Source of the DNA: Stereum hirsutum FP-91666 SS1
Lineage: Eukaryota; Basidiomycota; Agaricomycetes; Russulales; Stereaceae
Assembly: GCF_000264905.1 (NCBI RefSeq)
Contig: NW_006763157.1
Location: 220,535-284,534, forward strand
Direction: 5' to 3'
Length of the DNA stretch: 64,000 nucleotides
Positions 20,247 through 32,195 of the stretch are shown here, one piece after another. Position numbers and translations under genes: made by a program. Below the pieces are notes generated by a model, which was given only the letters and a program-made list of their open reading frames with translations, was not told the DNA's origin and made no database searches. The number at the start of each line of letters is the position of its first letter. Position 1 is the first letter of the stretch.

Positions 20247-23220
20247 GGCTTCTGGACGAGCGTCAGTAGAGACTGAACCGTGATAGCGGTGAAGCGGGAA
20301 GCTCTGAAGAACTGATACGCTGATGGTGGTCCGAAGGAACGAGTCGCTATCAAGGAGATGATAGAAGAAAAGCAAAGACGAGAAGAGGGCGCTTTGATGG
20401 CTTGACGGACCCCGCGGCGAATAGTTCAGTCGGGCACAAGTTATTTTCTTTTCTTGGCTTGGCGCTGTTGTAGGGAAGTATTTCGATATACAGATTTTGC
20501 ATGTATGACCGCATGCGTTTCCGTTCCGAGTGAATGACTTAGGCGCTTTACGTGGTCATCTGCACTGTTTTGAGGCTTCCCCGCAACTGAATGTGATGCA
20601 CGAATGGCACGAGCCTCGTTACATCCGCAGCTACTTTTTGGGGCACTCCTTTGTTTGCATGGACGTTGTTGAGAGCTTGATACTTATCGCACAGGCTCGA
20701 ACATGAAGTATGTATGAACTTGGGCGGTGTAAATGATGAAGTTGCGAACGAGGATCATGATTCACAGGTTACGATCCACAACTGAGATCAACACATCCTT
20801 CGCCAAGTATAGCACGCAGCATGCGTGAACAGGCGTCAACTTTGTCCTCTCGCATCAGCAGAGTACTCCACCACCGGTGATAGGGCCATACTCAAAGCGA
20901 TTCATGGCACTGTGATTCTAGTTATTTATGAAGGCGGGTTGACACGCACTACAAAGGCGGGTGAAGAGTGTTTCAACTTTGATAGTATGAATGTTAGGCG
21001 AGTCAGATCATAGCTAGCGGAAGTCACCTTTCGAACAGGAACGAGAGCGGGAGGTTCGAAGCTTTGCCATGCATATGCCTGTTAGAGGCACACTTCCAGT
21101 ATGGAACGCAAGCGGACCTTCTTTCCTTCCTCAAAAAAAAAGTAAAGGAAAAAAAAAGCGAAGAAATGACGATGCTGTGCAACGCAAAGTTTAGCTGACA
21201 CCGGTCTCTTGACAGTCCAGTCACTGCTGCGGCATATTGCTGACACGAACGAAGAGTTGAACTAGTCAGCGTACCACGGCCGCGGGTGAAAGAGCATGCA
21301 TATTTTGACTGATAAAAGCGTAGTCTATGCTACACGCCACACGAAAAAAGGAGAAAGAGTGTGATGAAACAGGAAGGTCTGCTCTGATCGGCTAGAATCG
21401 GTGGCCCCACGCTCCGATGTGGATGGTGTATCGGATCGAGTACATGCTGAACAGGTTGGGGGTACGATCTGGATATAGACGTGCGTATCGATTCTCCTGG
21501 CCCAGCGCACTTGTTTGCGCACTGCTCAAAGGTCCAAGTAACGACGGCGGCACCCCACTTAATTCATCAGATTTAACGTTTGGACGTAGCCATCTCAGTG
21601 ACGGTGCGCCCATTCCCCGCTAACCAACCTCGGTGACTGACAAGCCTGCGTTCAGTCCAGAACAGGACATCGGCGGCGTATGCATCGCAGTCTTATGACG
21701 ACCACGACCCCCAGACAAACATAGAACAGACGAAAATGGGCGACGGACACTCACGGAAAACTTTTCGCCCGTAAACCATGCAAACTGAAATGGCCGAGCT
21801 TCGAAGAACGTGCATATCACCCACCCCGTCTTCCCATCTCCGTGTCTACTACGTTCGCAGATCCTCTCCCGGCCCCTCTAGGCTTCCTTCTTGGACGGCG
21901 ATTCTCATGTGGAGGGCGACGCTGATGGTTTCCACAAAGCACATATGGAAGAGGCGCAAGCAAGGGTGCAGTCTGGGGTAATCCAGTGCAGCGTGAGTCT
22001 TTGAGAGACAGAAAAAGACCCAAGTTAGGAGATGCGATTCGGGACTCTCTCAGAAAGAACGTCCAAGAGCGATACGACCATTCATGCCTTCGTGATGAAG
22101 TAGGGCTACGACCAAAAGAGCAGACATCAGAACATCAGATCAAAAGAGTTAGCATTTGTGAAACCCGGGGATCGTGGGTTGCAGCAACGACCAGACATAA
22201 GACGCCACAGGAGAGAAAAAGACCAATAAAGTTTGCGCGAGAACGGCCGTCCATTTCGGTCGCCGCTCGGAAGAAGCCGGTGTTTCGGGTGTTTCTCCTC
22301 CGTGCCGCCAAGTGAAAATTTCGTCAAAGCGTTCACTCGCGTTCTCCTCTTTCTCAGATCTTCAATTGCGGGATTGCTCATTCAAAGCAAAAGCACGGCC
22401 GTGGTCTCTCATTGATAAATACCGCTACTATGTACCTTACGACCGACTTCCTGAAGACAGCTAATCAGTGTCATGCCCACAGATAATGAAGTCGAAGGCG
22501 TATCAGACAGACAGGAGTTCATTCCAGAGCAAGGTTCCGGACGTCTCAAAGCGCTAAAACACCTCAGCAAGTTCTCCAGAGCGACCCGACGATGCCGAAG
22601 CTGTCGAATGGAGGATGTGTACCCGCCCGTCCACATTCGAGGAGGAAAGGAACCCGGGTGTGTTTTAAGGAGCCTGCTCCCATCTCCTGCCTGGGTGCAG
22701 AAACGGGAGTGGATTCCTAGATACGGCACCGGCAAATGTATATCTTTAGTTTTTCGGGCTTTTCTTTGCTTGGTACCCGCCGGAGAACGCACGGTACCTT
22801 AGGTTAGCCTTAGGCGTCAATTCAATATGACGGTAGTCCATGAGTCTTGGAGGCTCTTGGAGGCCCCCTGATCTGAGGCGACAAGCACTCGAGGATTTGG
22901 TGCTGTGCTACGACGTATAAGAATACCAGTTATCCCCAGCCCGCGAGGCGGTCCCCTCCTCTAACTCGCCCGCATCTCCCTGCTGCGTTATTCTGGTCGG
23001 TGTCGGTTGATTCAGATATCGATCCTGAACCTAACCACCACGTTATCGTCGATATTTCAACGCTTTACTGTTGTTTCCTACACCGACTGTTCAAGTGACT
23101 GATCTGTTGTTCATCTTTTCCTTGTCTTCTTCTCTGGTTCTCTACATTGCACTCTCGAAGCCGCCGACGGTTACGCGAGTTGAGGTTTGAGGAGGTCGTT
23201 GGAGTGGTGGGCTTTCAGTA
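20247..23220. other. Long intergenic region, 3 kb
   Basis: No gene could be supported on either strand. An A-rich tract lies at 21131-21163. Open frames at 21986-22800 are Arg/Lys/Ser-rich and lack splice or domain support. It separates the inverted receptor A and the MFS gene from the plus-strand receptor run, so it may hold a rearrangement boundary. Confidence 0.4.
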
Positions 23221-25935
23221 ATGTCATTCGAGTTCACTCCACAAAAGCAAACCATCTCGTGCGTACCCTTTGTTGTTCTTCGCGCTTCATTCGCGCTTGT
23301 ACTTACAAGCTGATCAAATACTCGTTCTTTCCATATTCGGTTCCGGCCTGGTTCTTCGCATCTTATTCACCACATCTTTTACCACGATCGCCACAATCGC
23401 CACTCCTTCTGCCTTGCACTCCAATCCCTCGCTCCTACTCTACATCTTACTATCAAACAGTAATCAACTATGGGGCATAACCTCCGCAGTCGGCGCGGGC
23501 CTCTGCTTCCTCGTCCTCATCCTCGCGGGGCTCGTATGGTTGCATCAGCCATCAAGACATCATCTTGATAGAGTGAGCTATCGGATCGTGATGTATGCTC
23601 TAGTGGGAAAGTGAGTCCTTTGTTTATCTTCTGTGATCTTCTGCTATTGGTCCTTCGTTCTCGGAGTACGTTTGATATAGTGGTTTCCTTGCTTTTGCGC
23701 TCGTGATGGATTGTGGAGCGGATGCCTTGAGGAGGTTCATTGCGCCCTTCTGTTGTTTTGGGGTGTTGATGGAGTGTTTCGATGGTTGATGGGTCATCGT
23801 GGATGGTAGTTTGTGGTTTACGGTGCTCACTATCATACTTTGTTTCCCATCCATAGTACTATCTTTGGAATTGCAAGTGCTGTCGGAGGACAGTTGAGGG
23901 GTCCAGGTTTCGGCTGTGGATTTTCGATATTCATTCTGCAGGTTAGTGCTCCAGCGCATTCAGGTAGATCCATCGTGGCTAATGAGTGTTGTTTCAACCA
24001 TGCAGCTCACGCTCGAGTTCTCGAGCTTCATGCTCTTCTCTATCGCTCTCAATCTCCAGTACGTTTCACTCTCCATCCACACGCCACACTCACCATTCAA
24101 CTCTTTCCCCTCAACTCATCCCACCGCCTTACATTCGCATCATGGCGACTAATTAACATTAGCACGTACTTATTCGTTATATCTTATGTAGGCTTGTTGT
24201 CGTCCATGGAGTCAACGGACGTAGGATGGAGAAGTTCTACATCGTGGGGTCTGCACTCATGGCCGTCATACTCACCGTCCCGGCGTACGCTGCTGGACAA
24301 TATGGGTGCGTGATCCCCTCACGTTCTCATGCTAATTGTTGTTTATGTCGTTCATTCTCGTGGCGCGCTAGGTGGGATCCGCTGGAGAAGGATTGTTGGT
24401 ATACAAATGATAACAAGGCGCAACGACTAGCCTGGCAGGTACGTCTTCTCTACCTGCGCCATACCCCTTCGTTCGTTCGACTTGACTAACCATACGCCGA
24501 CCTTGGACAGCTCGGGACGCAAATGGTGTGGACAGGGCTGACGGTGTTAGGAGAGGTCATGACGTCGTTAACGGTCATGGTGTTTATGATCCGGCATCAT
24601 GTACGTCTAATATCGCTCTCAATCTCTTACCTTCTAGACCGACTTTCCCTCAACATTTGTCCGTTCAGTTCCGCCAGAAGCAGATCTTCACAACAAGTCA
24701 ACAATCTTCCTCCACGAACAGCCAAAGTCGGTCTCAAGGCGGTGGTATAGCACCAGCGAATGCTCCGCAAGTCATCCATGCGAATAACTATAGGAGCGTC
24801 ATTGTGCGGATTGGTGCGTCCTCTGTTCTCTTCTGCGCGATAATTGTCTGTATTCAGTGGCGATCCGGAAATCGTGTAGCGTTATATCCATTGGCGTCAA
24901 TGCTGGTGAACGCGTTGAGCATCATGACGGCTTTGCATTCGACGATTAGTAGTGGTATCAATACACAGAATGTGAGTAGACATATGACAGTTTACCTCTA
25001 ACGGTTGCAGGGAGCTTACGCACATAACCCTTCTAGGATTACAACATCTTGCTTCTCAGTAAGTACACCTTGTCCTCGCATGCTGATCTGTGTCGTCAGA
25101 CTTATTGGACACTTTTGACAGGCGACTTCCTCTATGGTGGACGAGCCGTCGTATATGCACTTCTCGCTGCTTCCGACCCTGTACGTCTTGTCTTCCCGTC
25201 CATACTATCTCTTAACCACACCATCATCTGTGTTACCTCCCGCTCACACGCTTTCCTTCCCATGCTCTATAGGCCCTCATCCGTGGCCTCAAATCCCTTC
25301 TTACCGATACATTCCCCTCCTTTTTCGGCCAGAATTCACGCTTCGGCTCGCAATATTCTAACACTAGTATCTCATTCGCCGGGGTCGGAAAATCATCTAG
25401 TCGGAATCGTGGACAAACAAGTACGTTTGGTGGACGAAGCGGTGGTGGCGTAGACGGTATGGTGGTCACGATTGAGCTGGAGACCGTTAGGGAGCCGGAC
25501 TACGCAATCACGGCGGATGTTGGTGCAAAGGACGATACGAAGGATAGACGGGAGGGGAGTAGGGAGAGGGATAAAATAGAGCAAGAGGACGTGGCGAGCG
25601 AGACGAAGATTAGAGATCTGGAAGAGGGAGACATGGGGCTGGAATTCGGCGTGGAGAGCGATTCCGAACCATATCTTACAGGCGCACCTACGAGACCGCC
25701 GCCTCCATCGAGAACGGCAACAGTGGATGGGACGCTGAGTCCTCATATGCGACCCTCAACTGGCGATACAGTGCGGATCGGAAGGACTGCGAGCCAGAGA
25801 GAGGGTGATGTGGGAGGGGCGGAAGGGAGGAGACGGCAGCGTCGTTCTTGGGATGTCAGTATGTCGATGGTTAGGAGAAGGCAGAGAGAGGCGTTGAGGA
25901 AGGAGCAGGAGGATGCGTTTGGGAGGCAGATATGA
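23221..25935 (+). CDS. Seven-transmembrane receptor, paralogue B
   Basis: Twelve exons, 525 aa: 23221-23258, 23461-23610, 23857-23941, 24006-24058, 24192-24305, 24372-24438, 24511-24600, 24669-24813, 24880-24971, 25037-25058, 25122-25180, 25273-25935. The start is MSFEFTPQKQTIS. The conserved Cys pair (FGCGF and KDCWY), VVVHGVNGRRMEK and FLYGGRAVVYALLAASDP are intact. The third inner loop (exon 8, 145 nt) is the longest of the five copies and rich in Ser/Gln. The tail is the longest too (221 codons): a Gly/Ser/Arg part, MVVTIELETVREPDY, a highly charged part, and the end DAFGRQI. Introns 1 and 2 (202 and 246 bp) are much longer than in the other copies. Expected at the plasma membrane; ligand unknown. 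Confidence 0.88.
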
Positions 25936-28215
25936 ACTTCCACTAGGTGGTGCTTTATATCGCAAGTACGAAGCGAGTCTACTACGAGCTGAAGCTGATG
26001 AAATCTTCTCGTTTATCTTGTCTTTGACGTTCAATTATGGTGTTTAGGATATATTTTGGGCTTGCGATCGGACTTTCTTGTAGAAGAATACCCTACCCTA
26101 TGTTTGATTGCTTGTTGTATGTATACGCTGACTTATTATACGAGAATTGATGTATGTACGAGATGATATCAACATGTCTTGTCGTCACGTTGGTAGGCGC
26201 AGCTTGGTCATAGGATGATACCCTAAGTCGCCTCGACCCGTACTTTCAGCTGAAGAGCTCCAGAGACTTGGTGTTCGCCACACTTACGCCACACAGCCAA
26301 TAACCTAGCATTTCACCGGCAAGCCTTGCATGATAGTCAGCCCAGTCCACTCGCCAATAATTGGTAGATATTTAGCATGAGGATCATATCTGAGTATTTG
26401 TTTAAATTATATAACTTTATGCCATGCCGCGTTGCCGTTGTGGCGCGTTGGAGGCGTGTGGCGAGAAGTGGGTAGCCTTTTGATCCTAACATGCACAAAC
26501 AACCGAATCTGACTTGCTGCCCCATTGGATCAAGACCAATCTTGTGTCATCCTCGCTGCCATCACGGACTGACAAGGTAACATTTCTCGGTGCTCGTTTG
26601 ATCCTGGCGCCCTCGCTATCCATTTTTATCCGGTCATGTATTGAGGGTAGAGATACGACGCGACGAATGCTTGTCGCCAACATCCACTGTACTGTGTTTA
26701 CCCTCGACTGGGAGCTTCTCTCATTCTTCTTCTCTCTCGATAAATGACTCCGGGAATTGGATCCTGGAATGTAATGGCTACGACTATAACATCAGAAACC
26801 GTCTCAGTTCATCTACGTTGCAAGCAGCTTGCGATAGGATAGGGAAAACCATCGCGCTTTGAAACTGTCTGCAGTTCTGAATCATTATGAGACCCTTCTC
26901 AGTTCGGTGCACAAAGCAGATCGGCCTCATCATACACATTGGGCTGGTACCTCTGTGCACTGGATATTTTATAATCGAATCATCAGACACTAGCGAAATA
27001 TAGCATGTATCTCGCCGGTCGCCGTCGTCGTTCCCCAGAGGTGCCATGCTGCATCGACTCCACGACTAATTTTGATCGCTGTCGCACTGCTCCCTGCGAC
27101 CTATCTTTTCTTGAGACTTCCGGACTGGTGTCTGGCTTGATTGGTGAGCTTGGTTCTCTTTGCTCAATAGTTGGCTCGAAGCCGCACTTCTTTGAACACG
27201 GTAGACCCTTACAGCTGGCATGATGCATGGAGCGGCCCTGCACCAGGATATCGCAGCATCAGAGAACACTGCCACACTCCTGATTATGTCGAAGGCATCA
27301 GTAAATACCAACACTACCCGCTGGGCTCGCGGGTGATGTGATCTTTGGTTCTGTCAGCCTGTCTGTCAAGTCCCTCTGGTCGTGCAAAAATTCTCCTGTT
27401 TGCCAAAGGTTATATGGCTCTACGACGATGGTCCGTGTCAAGTGCCTCAGATCTCTAATCGAATAGTGTCAGCACCACAAACACCGCTGGAAATTATCCC
27501 ACCGACCATCGTCTCCCTCATCCCTACGCAAGCTGATATGGTACCATGGTTTCCAGTTCCTCGTCGGCCTTATATCTCTGTTAATGTCATTCCTCATCAT
27601 CCGCATTCTAAAGCAGGATACTGTCATTCACTCCGGAATGGCCATGGCTGCACCTGATGTGGCTTCTCAACAATGATCGATTCCCGTTATTGCTGGATCT
27701 CTTTGGACGTTGCTTTTCTATACTCGGTAATCCTGCTCGTATGGCACCCCCCAAGTCCGGGGCTGTTAGAATCGTGGGCTCCCTAGGAGCATCTGAGTCT
27801 GTTAGCCCCTTCCGAGAGCGTCCTCCCACCCGAGAATTTGACTCGAGATCATACCCGCAGGTAGCACACTGCATCTTATACGGCAACGGGCTCCATTGAT
27901 TGTTTCAGGTGAGACGGGACGGCTTCGGGCAGTGCGAATCTTTGGGCGACAACCCGAGCATCAAATTTCCTTCAAGTTGTTAGTCATAGCTTCCCACTCA
28001 TACTGTGCGAACTTATCAATGGTAGGACGGCTTCGGATCCCTGCCCATATCAGACATGCGTAGCAATGCTGGATATAAGTCCCGCACATGCACGCGGTTC
28101 GTCGCTAGCTTTTTTGCTCTTCCCCTTCACTATTACCTACGGACATTCCAGCACCAGAAGACTCGAGATCCAACTACAAAACTTGGATCGGTCCATAACG
28201 GTTCGCGCCAGTGAT
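25936..28215. other. Intergenic between receptors B and C, 2.3 kb
   Basis: No gene or receptor relic was recognised on either strand. Confidence 0.4.
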
Positions 28216-30265
28216 ATGGATTTCGTATGGACGACTGACAAGCAGGATACCTCGTACGTCACATTCTACAACCCGTAGTATTCAAAGGGCTCAGTTTTAA
28301 CTCTTATAGTAACCGGCTATGGGCTATAACATCGGCGGTCGGTGCAGGCCTGTGTCTCCTGGTCCTCGTTGTCATAAGTATTGCCTGGCGGCATCCAGCC
28401 TCTCGTCCTGATCTGGACCGGGTGAGCTTTCGTATTGTGATATATACGCTCATAGCGAAGTACGTCTCACTATAGACCCGTGTTACACCATTGTTCAATA
28501 TATATATGTAGCACCTTGTTCGGCATCGCAAGTGCGGTCGGTGGTCAGATTAGGGGTCCAGGGTGGGGGTGTGGATTATCTATCTGGTTACTTCAGGTGA
28601 TCCCGTGGCCTACCATTTCCATTCTATGTTATTATACTCATGTCATTTGATTCGCAGCTAACCTTGGAATTTTCAAGCTTTATGCTGTTCTGCATAGCTC
28701 TCAATCTACAGCGAGTTACCAGAATCCTCTTTCACGGACATAATCAGTCGAGTCGAGCTAATTGTATGTATTCCATATGCTCAGACTAGTCGTTGTACAT
28801 GGTTTGAACGGGCGAAGAATGGAGAAGTTCTACGTCATCGGCTCTCTTTTCATGAGTATATTGCTCACTATACCACCCTACGCCACCGGACAGTATGGGT
28901 ATGCAGATTTTTACGCCTTGCCTAATATTCAGCATTTAATATCATTGGTCTTCCTAATAGCTGGGACCCTCTATTGGGCGACTGTTGGTACACTAACGAT
29001 GATAGAGCGCGAAGACTAGCATGGCAGGTGCGACTCAATCTCTTGATGCTTCACGACTGATATGTTAGGTCTCACTCGTGCTTCGCAGCTGGGAACCCAG
29101 CTGATATGGACGGCCTCGACAGTTGTCGGCGAAATCTGCGCATCTTTAACAGTGATGGTGTATATGCTCATGCATAGGGTAAGCTGTGTTTCTAGCAGGA
29201 TTTCTCACTAAAGAAGCTAATTGTCGCGCTAGGTAACGCAAAAGCATGTTCTGGCGCCCAGGGAAGCGTCGTACACGATCTCTGATGGCCCCTCACCGAC
29301 GATCGACGCATCTGCCGCCCCACAGGTCATCTACGCAAATGCGTACAAGGGGATCATAATCCGCATAGGTTCTTCATAGTCCACTATATGAACGGTTATA
29401 GATATTCATATCATTTCTATAGCTCTGTACCCCATCGCATCCTGCGTATTCAATCTTCTAGGTGTCGTTCCGGTTGTGCACGCGACGGCGACTGATGGTA
29501 TACATGATCAGAACGTGAGTAGTCACCTTCGACTTCCTCTTCATTCGATGTTGTCTAGTGGTGGGCTCATCGCACTCTGCTCATAGGAATACAGAGTTCT
29601 TCTGCTCAGTCAGTGCCACATTTCAGTTTCAGCTCGTCTCACGTCTACCAGTATATATATCAGCTGACAAGGAGCTTCCAGGCGACATTCTGTACGGCGG
29701 TCGGACGATAGTGTACGCTTTACTGGCGGCCTCTGACCCTGTATGCTACTGCTTTTAATCAGCTCAAGGTCTACATCTTTACTTATATAATATCTGTCCC
29801 CAGGCTCTTCTTCGCGCTATAAAATCACTCCTTCATCACATTCGATCTGCACAAACGGAAAGCCTACGTAACGGACCTCCGACGGCCATAACAGAAGGGA
29901 GTGACGATGTAGTAGTCTCCGTCGAGCTTACCACAGTCCATTCCAGTGACTTCCACCAACCTCATTCCGCACGGATTGATCAAAATGGCAGCAGTGTCGA
30001 AACCATTGCTCAAGGCAGCAGAACGCCCCAAAATAGACACAATATATTTGCAGATGTGAGTGGGATTGAGAAGGACGGTGGTTCGCACAAGGGGTCGGAG
30101 GTTAAGGACGCACATAAGGAGTCTGTGATCCATAGCCCAGCCCAGGGACCCAGAAATCAGAGGATCGATTGGAGTGAAGAGGTATCGGAGATGGATATTG
30201 ATAATGGAGACAGGGCTGAGACTTTGAGCAAGGCTAGAGAGGATGAATTCCAGAGGCAGATTTGA
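28216..30265 (+). CDS. Seven-transmembrane receptor, paralogue C
   Basis: Twelve exons, 455 aa: 28216-28253, 28310-28459, 28512-28596, 28658-28710, 28785-28898, 28961-29027, 29089-29178, 29233-29368, 29423-29514, 29587-29608, 29682-29740, 29804-30265. The start is MDFVWTTDKQDTS, the most diverged N-terminus of the set. Conserved: WGCGL/GDCWY Cys pair, VVVHGLNGRRMEK, ILYGGRTIVYALLAASDP. The tail keeps VVVSVELTTVHSSDF and the end DEFQRQI. Intron 4 begins with GC (GCGAGT at 28711) where all other copies have GT; the exon ends and phase are otherwise those of the family, so this is either a GC-AG intron or a splice-site lesion. Same role predicted as for the other copies. Confidence 0.85.
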
Positions 30266-32195
30266 GGATTTTCATCAATAAGTACTGCGATTTTATACGT
30301 CATGGATATGAAAGTATGGGGTGATTATTATACCGATGTAACATTGCTTGACTGCTGAGCAGCGAGGTTGAGGGTATGATGAATGACACTGGATATATTG
30401 TTTACTTTCAGATCTGGGAACGCTAATGTGGCGTGACAACGTCATTTGTTTGGTCGTGTTAGGATCAAAAGCTCATCGCTAGCCTTGTCTTGATCTCCGA
30501 GTCTACGCTCGTCGCTACGTTCAGCCTGTCCGCTACGATTTGGACTGCTCTTCTTGCATCGCTACTTTCATTCTGATTTGATCTGTTCAGGGATGCTGAC
30601 CGCAGCAGTCTGGATTTATTTCGACATTAGCGACTATTTTCGTACCCTCATCCCATTTGCTTGCGTGCAGATATCGATGGAACTGACGACACGGAACTCG
30701 TGGCTCGATATTGCTGGGCCAATCTCAGTGTTTACGAGTATTTCACGATCGGTCAAGGACGATGTGCTTGGTTGTTCGCCCAAACAACTTCTTGGGAAGT
30801 TATTCCCCTCCTCGGAGCCGACCTCCTATGACCGTGGCTTCGGCTGGTGACTATACTCTTGCACAGCTCACTCGGGTGCCTAATCATCCTACCCTGGTAG
30901 CTTCCTTTGAGTCGCGTCTCCAGGCGGGGGAGAAAGTGAACGAGATGTGGGTAACTGGATATACTTGGGTCTGCATGGACTCAGGCTGTGCCATGTTGAT
31001 GGGACTTGTGAGTGAAGGGGATGCGAGCGTAGGCATCACAAGTGGCGCAAGGCGTGCAGAATGCTGTGATGGCGTAGTGACGGTACTAGTTCCCAGAAGT
31101 GTAAGTCAAGTTCGTCTTGGATCCTCCGATCTTGTTCTCCGAGAACACCGATTTTGCGCCTGCTGATGCTCCTGCTGATGCTCACTGGCATGTTCTGGGA
31201 AGAACAATGCGGCCTCGGGATCAACCAGGAATCTTCTGTGTAACCAACTCAATCAAAGCCTTCCGTTCATGTTTCAGCGTACTTCATCCGTGAGCAAACT
31301 TATCTAATCAGTTCGATCCATGGTCCGAAACTGATGGGGATGGTATACGCTCACATCACTTGTGCAGTCATCAGTCTCGATGTCTTTACACTTTGGCTCG
31401 GGATGCTTTGCAGTTAACATGTTTCCGAAAAGTACACCCCCCTCTTCCTACATTGACTCGCTGACACTATGATCTAGCTGGGCTGTATGAGTTGTCTAGA
31501 AGACTCCGCTCGAAGCACTGGCAATTGGGTCCAGACGTGGTTTTAGTTATGTTTGTTTGTATACGAACGGGTCGTCTGATCGTCCTGATTCCAATGATTT
31601 AGGTTCGTACCGACTGACAGTTAACCATGCAGTAAGTACTGCTCTTGAACATCACCACCTTATCGCTATGATGGTTTTCTGACGTATGCGGTTTACAGAT
31701 ATTTGGACAATCTGGTGAACCTCAACATGGTCAACCTTAACGAATTTGGAACCGTCATTTTTCGTGGAAATATTCCATCTAGGTAACTCGCTACCTTCCC
31801 GTTGAGGGTACCGCCCACGCCGCGCCGATGTATTTATTGACCCTCTGCCGGTTGAGCAACTACTCCGAGGCGGAATCTAAGACTGGAAGTCATCGCGACG
31901 GTTTTAGAGGCGACTTGATGCATGCAGCGCCGGCATTTCCCAGGGGTAGTGCCCTATTAACAGTATGCGAATCGTCACTGCTTCTCCCGCTGCAATGCGC
32001 TGTATTACTTGGGACTGCTTGGTGCGTATGCTCTTAGATGGTTTTGCGCCGGGCACCTGTCATAAACGCCGGTGAGCCATCTACTTATCTACTTAAGAGC
32101 CGTCACAGTTACTATCCGCCGTGCCCATCTTATCACTAGCGCTTTGCCCTCAGCTACCGCCACAAAGACAGAGACATCCGGTTCTCTAGACCACC
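30266..32195. other. Intergenic between receptors C and D; possible gene relics
   Basis: Fragments with coding flavour occur on plus at 30680-30833 (a stretch containing DGTDDTELVARYCW and CAWLFAQTTSW) and near 31700-31783 (YLDNLVNLNMVNLNEF). They cannot be joined into an intact model and match no family I recognise. They may be remnants of a decayed gene. Confidence 0.3.

Noticed and set aside
22127..22381. Minus-strand open frame starting MSNPAIEDLRKRR
   Set aside because: Basic composition looks plausible but there is no partner exon or family match; not enough to call a gene.
23624..23959. 111-codon minus-strand open frame over intron 2 of receptor B
   Set aside because: It overlaps a conserved receptor exon, is Ser/Thr/Lys-rich and has no domain; treated as a shadow.
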